Origin: DATHWB01 sp040905965
GTDB lineage: Bacteria > Actinomycetota > Acidimicrobiia > Spongiisociales > ZC4RG35
Direction of reading: 5' to 3'
Assembly (NCBI GenBank): GCA_040905965.1
Contig: JBBDQP010000108.1
Location: forward strand, 1-15,125
Length of the DNA: 15,125 bases
Shown: one piece after another, positions 1 through 8,198 of the stretch
Layout of the letters: each line of letters starts with the position of its first letter
Numbering within the stretch: position 1 is the first letter of the stretch
Notes under the pieces: generated by a model
What the model saw: the letters and a program-made list of their open reading frames with translations, nothing else
Told to the model about the DNA's origin: nothing
The model's database searches: none
Translations under genes and position numbers: made by a program

Positions 1-66
1 CGTCCAATCCAGCCCACAGAAAGCGCGACAACCGGTAGGTTCGGGCGGAATTACCAGGAGCAAACG

Positions 67-480
67 ATGACCATCCCCGCATCCGTCCGCGCCCTCATCG
101 AAGAAGGCCGCCTCGCCCATCTCGTCACCCTCGAACCGGACGGCAGCCCCCAGGTGACAGGCATTTGGGTGGGTATCGAAGACGACGAGATCGTCTCGGC
201 TCATCTGAGCCGGACCCAGCGAAAGCTCGCCAACATCCGTCGTGATCCACGCGTCGCCCTCTCGATCGCCAGCGGTCATCCCGGCCCGCACGGGATGGAG
301 CCATACGTCGTCATCCACGGCCGGGCGAGAGTCGCCGAAGGTGGTGGCGCCGACCTTCTCCGCCGCCTCGCCAAGGTGTATCTCGGTCCCGATGTCGACT
401 TCGTTCCCGCCAGCGCCCCCGACGGATTCGTCACCCGCATCTCCGTCGAACGCATCGGCGGCAACGGCGACTGGAATTGA
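67..480 (+). CDS. PPOX-class, probably F420-dependent, flavin/deazaflavin oxidoreductase
   Basis: This 137-residue protein belongs to the pyridoxamine-5'-phosphate-oxidase-like split-barrel superfamily. The sequence shows the usual small-protein pattern: an N-terminal helix, then a strand pair around LVTLEPDGSPQV (residues 19-30), then the hallmark RTQRKLANIRRDPRVALSI segment (49-67), then VVIHGRARV (81-89). In this family that central basic segment binds the phosphate of FMN or F420, and the actinobacterial members are mostly F420-dependent reductases of small molecules. The exact substrate cannot be read. The protein has no signal peptide or membrane segment, so it should be cytosolic. An AGGAG at 56-60 lies 6 nt before the ATG and fixes the start. 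The stop is 4 nt before the ATG of the alcohol dehydrogenase, so the two are probably co-translated. Family assignment is good; the cofactor choice (F420 rather than FMN) is inference. Confidence 0.85.
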   Translation: MTIPASVRALIEEGRLAHLVTLEPDGSPQVTGIWVGIEDDEIVSAHLSRTQRKLANIRRDPRVALSIASGHPGPHGMEPYVVIHGRARVAEGGGADLLRRLAKVYLGPDVDFVPASAPDGFVTRISVERIGGNGDWN

Positions 481-484
481 GCTG

Positions 485-1516
485 ATGCGCGGTCTGTTCT
501 TCGACGGTCCCGGCGAGATCCGCGTCGCCTCCGACCTCCCCGAGCCCGTCATCGAAGATCCGACCGACGTCATCGTCGACGTCACGCTCTCCGGCCTGTG
601 CGGCTCGGACCTCCACCCCTTCGAAGATCGAGAGCCGTGCGCGCCCGGCGTGATCCCCGGCCATGAGGCGGTGGGGGTGGTCTCGGCGACAGGGTCAGAG
701 GTTTCGACGGTCGCACCCGGCGACCGGGTCATCGTCCCCTTCACCGTCTCGTGCGGACATTGTCGACAGTGCGCTTCGGGTCTCTCATCACGGTGCAGAT
801 CGAGCCGACTGTTCGGCTGGGGGGATCCTTCGGGAGTTCCTCCGCCTCTTCACGGCGGGCAGGCGGAGCGTCTGCGTGTCCCGCTGGCCGACGGAACCGT
901 GGTTCCTATACCCGATGGTGTCGACGACCCGACTGCCCTGCTGCTCACCGACAACTTCCCCACCGCCTTGCATGCTGTCACCCGGACCGACTGGACGGAG
1001 GGCCCGATGGCGATCATCGGGCTCGGTGCGGTGGGGTTGTGCGCGGTGGCCGCCGCCCGGGCGGTGGGGGTGACAGACATCCTGGCGATCGACCCGGTGG
1101 CGAGTCGGCGAGAGGCAGCCGAGAGCCTCGGAGCCCGCACTGCCACACCCGAAGACGCATCCGGTGAGTTCCCGGCGGTGGTGGAGGCGGCCGGACCGCT
1201 CTCCGCCCAGCGTCTCGCAGCGCAGTTGGCGGCCGTCGGAGCGACGATCTCGATCATCGCAGTGCAGACGGCGGAAGCCTTCGGCATCGACCCGGTCGCC
1301 GCCTACGACAAGAACCTGAGCATCAGCACAGGTCGCGCGCCGGTGCGCAGCGTGCTCGATCGGATCCTTCCCGAATTGGCAGGGTTCCGGATCCCGACCG
1401 AGACCGTGATCACGCATCCGGACCGGCCGCTGAAAGAGGGGCCAGATCTGTACCGGACGTTCTCCGCCCGCGACGACGGCCTGATCAAGGCCACGTTCCG
1501 GCCCTCGGAGGAATAA
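485..1516 (+). CDS. Zinc-dependent medium-chain alcohol dehydrogenase
   Basis: This is a 343-residue MDR-family dehydrogenase that oxidises an alcohol or polyol with NAD(P). The catalytic zinc site is visible as LCGSD (Cys39) and GHEAVG (His60, Glu61). The structural zinc lobe is complete, with Cys90, Cys93, Cys96 and Cys104 spaced 2-2-7. The Rossmann dinucleotide motif GLGAVG (179-184) is followed by Asp203 at the end of the second strand, which favours NAD over NADP. The length is normal for the family (about 340-350). The open frame extends upstream inside the preceding gene, but similarity begins at MRGLFFDGPGEI, so ATG 485 is chosen. It lies 4 nt after the upstream stop and has no clear Shine-Dalgarno sequence, which suggests translational coupling. 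The preceding split-barrel oxidoreductase may act in the same pathway. The substrate is unknown. Confidence 0.9.
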   Translation: MRGLFFDGPGEIRVASDLPEPVIEDPTDVIVDVTLSGLCGSDLHPFEDREPCAPGVIPGHEAVGVVSATGSEVSTVAPGDRVIVPFTVSCGHCRQCASGLSSRCRSSRLFGWGDPSGVPPPLHGGQAERLRVPLADGTVVPIPDGVDDPTALLLTDNFPTALHAVTRTDWTEGPMAIIGLGAVGLCAVAAARAVGVTDILAIDPVASRREAAESLGARTATPEDASGEFPAVVEAAGPLSAQRLAAQLAAVGATISIIAVQTAEAFGIDPVAAYDKNLSISTGRAPVRSVLDRILPELAGFRIPTETVITHPDRPLKEGPDLYRTFSARDDGLIKATFRPSEE

Positions 1517-1592
1517 GGCCACCGGAGGAACCAACCAGGGCTGCCACCGTTCACCGAGCCGCCGTGGGACGCACCGGGTATGGTCGGCCCCC

Positions 1593-1602
1593 GGGAGGGA
1601 GG
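1593..1602 (+). promoter_or_regulatory. Strong ribosome binding site supporting the TTG start of the cyclase gene
   Basis: The sequence GGGAGGGAGG ends 4 nt before TTG 1607, and its first GGAGG (1594-1598) lies 8 nt before it. The upstream in-frame ATG at 1580 has no such sequence, and its reading frame runs through this purine block. From the TTG the protein begins Met-Ala-Cys-Pro-x-Cys, the usual beginning of proteins with an N-terminal zinc ribbon. Confidence 0.7.
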
Positions 1603-1606
1603 CGAC

Positions 1607-4600
1607 TTGGCCTGTCCGGTTTGCTCAAGCGAGAACCCGAGCGATGCAGCATTCTGCATCCGATGCGGTTCGCCCCTGAGCCCGGCGTGCAGCAATTGCG
1701 GTGCGGAACTGCCCGAAGGTGCGGCGTTCTGTGCTCGCTGTGGCACCAAGGTCGACCGAGCGTCGGCCTCTTCGCGCGCCGACCAAGGACTGCGTCGCTT
1801 CATTCCCCCTGAGTTGCTCGGAAAACTGGAGTCCGCCGAATCGACCGGCACCTCCCAAGGCGAGCGTCGCACGGTCACGATGTTGTTCTCCGACCTGCAG
1901 GGGTCGACCACGGCCGCCGAACATTTGGACCCCGAGGAGTGGGCCGAGATCATGAACGGCGCCTTCGAGCATCTCATCGCCCCTATCTACAAGTACGAAG
2001 GAACCCTGGCGAGGATGATGGGAGACGCCATCCTGGCCTTCTTCGGAGCGCCGATCGGGCATGAGGACGACCCGGAACGAGCGGTGCGGGCAGGACTCGA
2101 GATCGTCGCCCAGATCAAGCCCTACCGACAAGAGGTGAAGCAACGGTGGGGCGTCGACTTCGACGTACGGGTCGGGGTGAACACCGGACTCGTCGTCGTG
2201 GGAGCCATCGGATCGGATCTGCGGGTCGAGTACACGGCGATGGGCGACGCCGTCAACGTTGCAGCCAGGATGGAGCAGACGGCTTCACCGGGCAGCGTCC
2301 AGATTTCGGAGGCGACCCGTCGGCTGGTCGAGGGTCTGTTCGAACTCGAAGCGCTCGGGCCGATCGACGTGAAAGGAAGGTCGGAGCCGGTCGAAGCCCA
2401 TCGGGTGGCCGGGGTATTCGCGCGTCCCGAAGCGACGCGTGGCATCCCGGGGATGCGCGCCCCCATGATCGGCCGCTCCGCAGATCTCGACGCGCTGATG
2501 GCGGCGCTGGAAGAGGCGAGCGGCAGCCAAGGTCGGGTCGTGTCGGTCACTGGGGAGGCGGGCATCGGCAAGTCCCGACTCATTTCCGAGGCGAGAGACG
2601 CGTTCATGAGTCGCAGCGCCCCGCCAACCTGGATCGTCGCTCGGGCATTGAGCTACGAGAGGGCGGTCCCGTTCGCTGTCGTCCAGCGACTCCTTCGGCG
2701 AGCCGCCGGTATGGACGAGAGCGCTGACCCCGCCACCCTCTGGAAGGCGATCGACGAGCAGATCCGCGCTGTTCTTCCCGGTCGCGCAGCCGACATCGGG
2801 CCATTTCTGGGAACGGCGGCCGGAGCGGCGGTGCCTGACGAGTTCCGCGACAGGATCGACTACCTGGCGCCGGATCGTCTGCGGGCCGAGACTTTTCATG
2901 CTGTCGTCGAACTGTTGGCGGCAATGGCGAAGCAGGCGCCTCTCGTACTCGTCTTCGAAGATCTCCATTGGGCGGACTCGTCCTCGATCGATCTGGCAAC
3001 CCGTCTCCTCGACTTGGCAGAACGCGCTCCGGTGGCCCTGGTGCTGGCATACCGGCCTCGACGGCACGAGCCGTCGTGGGCCGTGCGAGAGGCGGTGGAG
3101 CGCGATCACCCCCACATCCACCGGGCCGTGGAACTCGCACCGCTCGACGACACTCAGTCGCGAACGCTCGTGGCTGCGCTCCTCGACGTCGACGGTCTTC
3201 CCGCAGGTATGCGTTCCGCCATTCTCGCCAAGTCCGAAGGCAACCCGTTCTTCATCGAGGAAGTCATCCGCTCGATGATCGACCGGGGTCTTGTGAAGGA
3301 GGAGCACGGCACGTGGGTGGCGTCCACAGACCTGGTGGATGTGACCATCCCCGACAGCCTGGCAGCAGTCATCACTACCCGGCTCGATTCTCTTGACGAG
3401 GTCACCAGACGCGTCGTCCAAACCGGGAGCGTGCTGGGTCGGGAGTTCCGCTACGACGAACTCGCCGCCGTGCTCGAAGACCATCTGGGAATCGACGAGG
3501 CACTGATCACTCTGCAACGCCGCGACATCCTCAGTGAGATCGCGGTGTTGCCCAAGCGGGTGTTCCGTTTCAAGCATGCCCTGACTCAGGAAGCGATCTA
3601 CGAGACCCTCCTCCTCCGAAATCGGACCGAGATGCACGCTCGAATCGGCCGACATCTGGCGCTGGTCCAACCGGAGCGCGCCGAAGACATCGCCGACCAC
3701 TTCCTCATCGGGCGGCTTCCCGAGTTGGCGGTGCCTTTCCTCGTCGGCGCCGGCAGACGCGCCCTTCGTGCACATGCCATTCCCGAAGCAGTTGCCCGCT
3801 TTACTCGGGCGCTCGAGATCCTCGATGCCGCCTCCGAGCCTCCTCCCGAGATGGTTCGTGCGGTTCTTGAAGGTCTTGGACGCGCGTATGAGGGCGCCTT
3901 CGAGTTCCCGGCAGCCATCGAGGCGTACTCCCGACTCAAGTCCGAAGGAGAGCGGTCCGACGACCTCGAGATGATGCTGTCCGGCCAGAGCAAAGCTGCA
4001 TTCGTGACAGGCTTGATGCTGCAGGATTTCGAACTCGCATTCGCCGAGTTGGGGACAGCCGAGGAGGTCGCACGGGCCACCGGGAGCGATGCCCCACTCG
4101 CCGAGACATGCATGTACCAGTGCTATCTGCGGGCGGCCACAGGTGATTTCGATGCGGTCGAGCACTACATGGGCGAGATGGCAAGAGTCGGCGAGGAACT
4201 CGACGACGTCGAAACGGTGCTTTTCGGCCTCACCCACCTTGCCAACACCCTCGCGCAGTCGCTCAAATCCACCGACTCGATCCGGGAGGCCCGGCGCGCC
4301 CTGTCTCTGGCTGAGGAGTCGGGCCACCTCAAATGGCAGTGCGAGCTACTGACACTCTCGTTGCCCCTCGCCCACCTCCAACGCAACGAGATCGCCGAGG
4401 CGATGCATGCCGCTGAGAGGGGGATGGAGATTGCCGATCGTATCGGCGACAAGGCGTCGGAAGGTTGGGCTGCCCTCTTTCAGGGGAGGGTGGCGATGCT
4501 GCGCGGAGATCTCGAGGACGCGCTGGGGGCGTTCCGTCGGGCAGATGCCGCCCACCAGGCGAGCGGATTTCCGTGGCTCGCGCCGTTGGGGCCATGCATG

Positions 4601-5251
4601 GTGGCGTCGTGCTACGAACGAATCGGTGGGCGGTACCTCCAAGTCGCGATGGAGATGCAGGAGTCCACCCTGCAGGCTCTCGATATGCCGCTCACTCAGT
4701 TGTACGGCGGATGGGTCTGGACTGAAATCGGCCACTGCGCACTGGCGGCAGGTCGCCCGGACACCGCCGAGGAACTGTTTCAGCGGGCCATGGACGTTCC
4801 GAACCTGGGCAGGCTCATCGGGCGCTCCGACGCGCTTCGCGGTCTCAGCATTCTCGCCATCGAGCGGGGTGACCTCGAAGCCGCCGCATCCCACGTCGCG
4901 ACCTTTCGGATGTTTGTCGAGGATCACGCTGTTGCGAATCAGCGGCCAGGCCTGCTGATGACGGAGGCCCGACTTGCCACCGCCAAGGGTGATCATGCCG
5001 ACGCGCTCGAGCGGCTGAATTCGTGTGTCGACGAACTGGCCGGCCTGGACTTCCGCAGACTGGAACTCGACGTGCAGCGCGAGCGGATGGCGGTGTTCGG
5101 TGCACTCGGAGATGCATCCGGGGCGCAGGAGGCAAGGTCCACATTCGACGCGCTCGCTGCCGAGATCACGTCGGGTTTCGGTGACGACGAGTTGCGGGCC
5201 GCCTTCGCAGATTCGGTCAGGCGATCGGTTGAAGGCCCCGGTCAAGCATGA
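1607..5251 (+). CDS. Zinc-ribbon / class III adenylate-guanylate cyclase / P-loop ATPase / TPR protein
   Basis: This is a 1214-residue soluble signalling protein. Residues 3-46 hold two zinc ribbons, each CxxC...CxxC. Residues about 88-245 form a class III cyclase domain: FSD carries the first metal-binding Asp (96), MMGDAILAFFG the second (Asp140), and GDAVNVAAR the transition-state Asn217 and Arg221, so it looks catalytically competent. The P-loop module follows, with Walker A GEAGIGKS (316-323) and Walker B LVLVFEDLHWAD (446-457), the form seen in MalT/STAND-like ATPases. From about residue 670 to the end the protein is helical and TPR-like. In known relatives the ATPase and TPR parts sense ligands or partners and the cyclase makes a cyclic nucleotide. 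The two substrate-selecting positions do not read as the classical adenylate-cyclase Lys/Asp pair (Arg and Thr by my eye alignment), so ATP versus GTP cannot be called. Start TTG 1607 is preferred; the alternative is ATG 1580, nine residues longer. It stands alone between unrelated neighbours. Confidence 0.9.
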   Translation: MACPVCSSENPSDAAFCIRCGSPLSPACSNCGAELPEGAAFCARCGTKVDRASASSRADQGLRRFIPPELLGKLESAESTGTSQGERRTVTMLFSDLQGSTTAAEHLDPEEWAEIMNGAFEHLIAPIYKYEGTLARMMGDAILAFFGAPIGHEDDPERAVRAGLEIVAQIKPYRQEVKQRWGVDFDVRVGVNTGLVVVGAIGSDLRVEYTAMGDAVNVAARMEQTASPGSVQISEATRRLVEGLFELEALGPIDVKGRSEPVEAHRVAGVFARPEATRGIPGMRAPMIGRSADLDALMAALEEASGSQGRVVSVTGEAGIGKSRLISEARDAFMSRSAPPTWIVARALSYERAVPFAVVQRLLRRAAGMDESADPATLWKAIDEQIRAVLPGRAADIGPFLGTAAGAAVPDEFRDRIDYLAPDRLRAETFHAVVELLAAMAKQAPLVLVFEDLHWADSSSIDLATRLLDLAERAPVALVLAYRPRRHEPSWAVREAVERDHPHIHRAVELAPLDDTQSRTLVAALLDVDGLPAGMRSAILAKSEGNPFFIEEVIRSMIDRGLVKEEHGTWVASTDLVDVTIPDSLAAVITTRLDSLDEVTRRVVQTGSVLGREFRYDELAAVLEDHLGIDEALITLQRRDILSEIAVLPKRVFRFKHALTQEAIYETLLLRNRTEMHARIGRHLALVQPERAEDIADHFLIGRLPELAVPFLVGAGRRALRAHAIPEAVARFTRALEILDAASEPPPEMVRAVLEGLGRAYEGAFEFPAAIEAYSRLKSEGERSDDLEMMLSGQSKAAFVTGLMLQDFELAFAELGTAEEVARATGSDAPLAETCMYQCYLRAATGDFDAVEHYMGEMARVGEELDDVETVLFGLTHLANTLAQSLKSTDSIREARRALSLAEESGHLKWQCELLTLSLPLAHLQRNEIAEAMHAAERGMEIADRIGDKASEGWAALFQGRVAMLRGDLEDALGAFRRADAAHQASGFPWLAPLGPCMVASCYERIGGRYLQVAMEMQESTLQALDMPLTQLYGGWVWTEIGHCALAAGRPDTAEELFQRAMDVPNLGRLIGRSDALRGLSILAIERGDLEAAASHVATFRMFVEDHAVANQRPGLLMTEARLATAKGDHADALERLNSCVDELAGLDFRRLELDVQRERMAVFGALGDASGAQEARSTFDALAAEITSGFGDDELRAAFADSVRRSVEGPGQA

Positions 5252-5268
5252 ACGACGTCTGACGTCGT
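5252..5268. terminator. Inverted repeat between convergent genes, possible bidirectional terminator
   Basis: ACGACGT, then CTG, then ACGTCGT gives a perfect 7-bp stem with a 3-nt loop, starting one base after the cyclase stop. The convergent permease gene ends at 5308. There is no T-run on either strand, so intrinsic termination is uncertain; a transcript-end stabilising hairpin or chance is also possible. Confidence 0.4.
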
Positions 5269-5307
5269 ACGAGCACTGGCACGCTCCCACCGCTCGACAG
5301 GGCCCAA

Positions 5308-6006
5308 TCAGACGCTGTGCAACCGTCTGATCCGTCGCCATAGGAGCGCGCCCACCACACCGTGCGTACCGAGGCCGAGGACGAATCCCGGCCACACCAC
5401 CTCCGCCACGACCGTCTCGACGACCCACGTCGCCGGGACCAGGCCGAACGGGATGCGCCACCACCCTTCGATGAACTGGAAGGCGACGGCCGCGACCAGC
5501 AGGAATCCGGTGAGCTTTGACACAACCAATGCCTGCACCCGGTCGCGGGCGAGGGTGGCGATCGTCAAAGTCACCAGCACCGCAGTCCCGCCGGCGAGGA
5601 CCGCCACCGCCACGAGACGCGGCCATCCCAGCGATTCGAGGACCAGCCCGACACCCCCCGCAGTCACCGAGCCGACCACCGCCGGGACCATCAGGCGGTG
5701 TCGCAGAAAGCCGTCCCGACCGCGCGACGTCACCGCGACCGCGTCGAGGATCCGCTCCTCGCCCTCCTCCACCAACAGAAACCCGACCACGAACCCGATC
5801 AGTAGCGGCGTGAGTAGCAGTGCGCCCGCGACGAACAGCGGTCGATGGACAGCGAGGTCGATATCGCCGGCTGCGGCGTTCGTCAGCGGTTCGAACCCGA
5901 AGCCGATGAGCGCCGCGATCAGCACGGGGGCTAGACCGGCGGCCATCAACATCGGGTCGCGACGCAGGTTGGCGAGGTCGGACCGGACCAGTCCGGCGAC
6001 GCTCAT
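5308..6006 (-). CDS. ABC transporter permease, fluoroquinolone-exporter-like (second subunit)
   Basis: This is a 232-residue integral membrane protein, the last gene of the tetR-ATPase-permease-permease operon. Hydrophobic segments lie at about residues 20-38, 57-78, 108-126, 131-151, 162-178 and 195-224, consistent with about six membrane helices. Between the second and third is the charged stretch EEGEERILDAVAVTS (80-94), typical of ABC-2-type permeases, where a cytoplasmic loop contacts the ATPase. The open frame extends to 6171, but ATG 6006 is chosen: it overlaps the preceding permease stop by 4 bp (ATGA), has GGGAGG 7 nt upstream, and starts the expected short basic N-terminus before the first helix. 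Organisation resembles the mycobacterial Rv2686c/Rv2687c pair (established for fluoroquinolone efflux). The substrate here is unknown. Confidence 0.8.
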   Translation of the reverse strand: MSVAGLVRSDLANLRRDPMLMAAGLAPVLIAALIGFGFEPLTNAAAGDIDLAVHRPLFVAGALLLTPLLIGFVVGFLLVEEGEERILDAVAVTSRGRDGFLRHRLMVPAVVGSVTAGGVGLVLESLGWPRLVAVAVLAGGTAVLVTLTIATLARDRVQALVVSKLTGFLLVAAVAFQFIEGWWRIPFGLVPATWVVETVVAEVVWPGFVLGLGTHGVVGALLWRRIRRLHSV

Positions 6007-6686
6007 GACCTTGCCTCCCGACGCGCCGCTTCGAGTTCTGAGATCGCCCACCGTCCGACGAACAGCGTCGCCATCACCAACACCGAGAGAGCGACCAATG
6101 CACGGTCTGTTCCCGCACCACCCCGCAGCAGGACGAGCGACGCGGTCGTCGGCCAAAGCGACAACACCCACTGTTCCGGGTCAAGGGCAAACGCCACCAA
6201 CGGGGTGAACAGCGGTATCGACCAGGCGGTGGCCCGGGCGAAATACGCGTTGACGGAATCGGAACGCATAGCCACCGCGTAGCCGAAGCATGTGTAGAGC
6301 ACCGCAGTCAACATCACGGCCGGGGCGAAGGTCAGCCAGTCCACCTCCAGACCCGAGGCAAGCCCGAGCGCCAATCCGCCGGCCGAACCGATGGCGGAGA
6401 GGACCCCGACACGACCCACGACCACCTCCCATGGTTCAACCGGGGACGTGGATACCGCAGCGGCGACGCCTTGCGCACGATCGGCGAGAACGGTGCCCCC
6501 CACGAAGAAGAATCCGAGCGCGGCCGGGTCGGAGAAGACGAGGTACGGCAGCAGGACGGAGCCAACAGGTGCAGGCACGAGGCGCAACAGGATCACGTAG
6601 ATCAGGGCAACGACTCCCGCCGCCCCGATCACTCCCCGGCGCCAGGCGAGAAGGGTGTCGACACGAGCGAGCGCAGCGACTGTCAC
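6003..6686 (-). CDS. ABC transporter permease, fluoroquinolone-exporter-like (first subunit)
   Basis: This is a 227-residue membrane protein with about six predicted helices (near residues 18-36, 45-66, 92-111, 118-139, 153-168 and 196-214). Its short loop LADRAQGVAAAVSTSPVEPWE (67-87) corresponds to the ABC-2-type coupling region. It starts at GTG 6686, which overlaps the ATPase stop as GTGA, with GGAAGG 8 nt upstream. It ends by overlapping the ATG of the next permease by 4 bp. The two permeases are different proteins of similar size and probably form a heterodimeric channel powered by the adjacent ATPase. The C-terminus is basic and polar (ELEAARREARS). Function as a drug or lipid exporter is inferred from operon pattern only. 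Confidence 0.8.
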   Translation of the reverse strand: MTVAALARVDTLLAWRRGVIGAAGVVALIYVILLRLVPAPVGSVLLPYLVFSDPAALGFFFVGGTVLADRAQGVAAAVSTSPVEPWEVVVGRVGVLSAIGSAGGLALGLASGLEVDWLTFAPAVMLTAVLYTCFGYAVAMRSDSVNAYFARATAWSIPLFTPLVAFALDPEQWVLSLWPTTASLVLLRGGAGTDRALVALSVLVMATLFVGRWAISELEAARREARS

Positions 6687-7540
6687 GACAGTCGCCTTCC
6701 GGTGACTGTCAGGAAGACATCCTCCAGAGTGGCTTCGGCGGTGTGAATCGTCTCGATGCCTCCGGTGGCGACGAGTTCGGAGAAGCGGGGCCCGGCGAGC
6801 AGCCGGTCGAGTTCGAATTCCTCGGTGGCGATTGTGCCGTCGGCCAGGCGGTGCGTGACGGTAACAACCCTCCGACCGTGCGAGACCATGAGGTCACGCG
6901 GGGGGCCTGAACCTTGCAGTCGACCGTCGACCAGGAAGCCGACCTCGTCGCAGAGTTCGGTGGCGGCCGCCATGTCGTGGGTGGTCACGAATACGGCGGC
7001 TCCCCCGGCGGCGGCCTCTTTGACGAGGTCCTTGACGAAACGTGCGCTGGACGGGTCCAGCCCCGACGTGGGTTCGTCCAGAAACAGGATCGATGGTCGG
7101 TTGAGGAATGCACGAGCGAGGTTGAGACGCATCCGCATCCCCTTCGAGAAGGTCGAGACGCGGTGGTCGGCGACGTCGGCCAGCCCCACCAGGGCGAGCA
7201 GCTCGAGAGGGGGTCGGGTCTCGCCGCGATGAAGCGCCGCGAAGAACGCCAGGTTCTCCCTCGCGGTGAGCCGGGTGTAGACATTCGGGAACTCGAAGGA
7301 GACACCAATTCGTGCGCGGTAGTCGCTTCCCAGCTCGGCAAGAGGGTGGCCGTCGACCTGAACCGACCCCGACCACCCTCCGAGGACGCCCGTGAGGATC
7401 CGCTGGGTGGTCGACTTGCCCGCACCGGACGGGCCGAGGAATCCGAAGACCTGACCGGCGTCGATCGAGAACGAGAGCGATCGAAGGACGTCGGCGGCGG
7501 TGCCGGGGTAGCGATAGCGGAGGTCCTCGATCTGGATCAC
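6683..7540 (-). CDS. ABC transporter ATP-binding protein, multidrug/fluoroquinolone-exporter-like
   Basis: This is a 285-residue cytoplasmic ATPase subunit. Walker A is GPSGAGKST (36-44), Walker B ILFLDEP (151-157) and the switch histidine His188 in VTTHDM. The signature motif reads FSKGM (131-135) rather than LSGGQ, a variant common in ABC-2-type exporters. The Q-loop position appears to carry Glu83 (GVSFEFP) rather than Gln. After the nucleotide-binding core comes a C-terminal domain (about 215-285) typical of exporter ATPases. It starts at GTG 7540, with AGGAG 7 nt upstream and a 4-bp overlap with the tetR stop, and ends in a 4-bp overlap with the first permease. The closest pattern known to me is Rv2688c of Mycobacterium tuberculosis; that parallel is from memory of the family and is not a computed match. 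Confidence 0.9.
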   Translation of the reverse strand: MIQIEDLRYRYPGTAADVLRSLSFSIDAGQVFGFLGPSGAGKSTTQRILTGVLGGWSGSVQVDGHPLAELGSDYRARIGVSFEFPNVYTRLTARENLAFFAALHRGETRPPLELLALVGLADVADHRVSTFSKGMRMRLNLARAFLNRPSILFLDEPTSGLDPSSARFVKDLVKEAAAGGAAVFVTTHDMAAATELCDEVGFLVDGRLQGSGPPRDLMVSHGRRVVTVTHRLADGTIATEEFELDRLLAGPRFSELVATGGIETIHTAEATLEDVFLTVTGRRLS

Positions 7541-8139
7541 CCTCCATCTCCTGCCAACCGGACGGCGAGCGCCTCACACATCACATCGATGAGGCTTGGG
7601 TGGGCAAGCAGTTCCGGATCCTGACTCACCGTCAGCGCCATGCGGGCGATGGCGGCCAGAATGTCGTCGCCGACGTCGTCGGCGAGGATCCCGTCGCGGC
7701 GCAGTCCGGCGGCCAGCTCGGCGAACCAGCGATCGTCGTCGGCCGCACGCTCGGCCATCTGTTCGGGCGTCACCATCCGGAAGATGTGCGGGCCTTCTTC
7801 GGGATCCGCCAGGAGGGCAAGAACGGGATGGCCCCCGACCGCCTCGAACATGGTGCGAACCACGCCGTGCATCACCTGCGTTGGGCTCCCGGTGCGGTCG
7901 CCGGCGACTTCTACCAGCTGGTTTCGCACCTCGGATTCCACCTCGTCGAGGATCTCCATGACGAGGGCGTCCTTCGATTCGTACAGCAGGTAGAAGGCAC
8001 CCTTGGAGATCCCCACCTGTCGGGCGAGGTCGGCGACGGACATCGAGCGGACACCCGACTGTTCGATGCGGTGACGGGCGCTGGCGTGGAGCTTCTTCTT
8101 GAGGAGTGTGCGCTCTTCTTCGGCGAATGGGCGAGGCAT
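7537..8139 (-). CDS. TetR-family transcriptional regulator, first gene of the efflux operon
   Basis: This is a 200-residue TetR/AcrR-type regulator, the normal family length. The N-terminal DNA-binding domain (about 10-60) includes the helix-turn-helix MSVADLARQVGISKGAFYLL (33-52) followed by YESKDALVMEIL, the conserved start of helix 4. The rest is a helical ligand-binding and dimerisation domain that cannot be assigned a ligand by eye. It is translated from ATG 8139 behind a weak AGAAAG and overlaps the ATPase start by 4 bp, so it should be co-expressed with the exporter and probably represses its own operon. A candidate promoter (8170-8198) and a 20-bp near-palindrome (8240-8259) lie in the upstream divergent region. 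Confidence 0.9.
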   Translation of the reverse strand: MPRPFAEEERTLLKKKLHASARHRIEQSGVRSMSVADLARQVGISKGAFYLLYESKDALVMEILDEVESEVRNQLVEVAGDRTGSPTQVMHGVVRTMFEAVGGHPVLALLADPEEGPHIFRMVTPEQMAERAADDDRWFAELAAGLRRDGILADDVGDDILAAIARMALTVSQDPELLAHPSLIDVMCEALAVRLAGDGG

Positions 8140-8169
8140 GATTGCTTTCTGACGTTATGACCGAGTTCG

Positions 8170-8198
8170 AATCTATGGTCACTGCTCCCAACTGTCCA
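8170..8198 (-). promoter_or_regulatory. Candidate sigma70-like promoter of the tetR-ABC operon
   Basis: Read on the minus strand, TGGACA (8198-8193) and TAGATT (8175-8170) are separated by 17 nt. They match TTGACA at 5 of 6 positions and TATAAT at 4 of 6. Transcription would begin near 8163, giving a leader of about 25 nt before ATG 8139. A TGACC-N14-GGTCA inverted repeat (8158-8181) overlaps the -10 element and could be an operator, but its half-sites are short. Confidence 0.4.

Noticed and set aside
242..484. An 81-residue N-terminal extension of the alcohol dehydrogenase
   Set aside because: It overlaps the split-barrel gene in another frame, is Ser/Pro/Ala-rich, and MDR similarity begins at MRGLFFDG.
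2285..4327. A 680-codon minus-strand open frame inside the cyclase gene
   Set aside because: The plus-strand frame carries the zinc-ribbon, cyclase and Walker motifs throughout; the antisense frame has no recognisable domain or ribosome site.
6007..6171. A 55-residue N-terminal extension of the second permease
   Set aside because: It overlaps the first permease in another frame and has no membrane or signal character, while ATG 6006 has a good ribosome site and the operon's usual 4-bp overlap.
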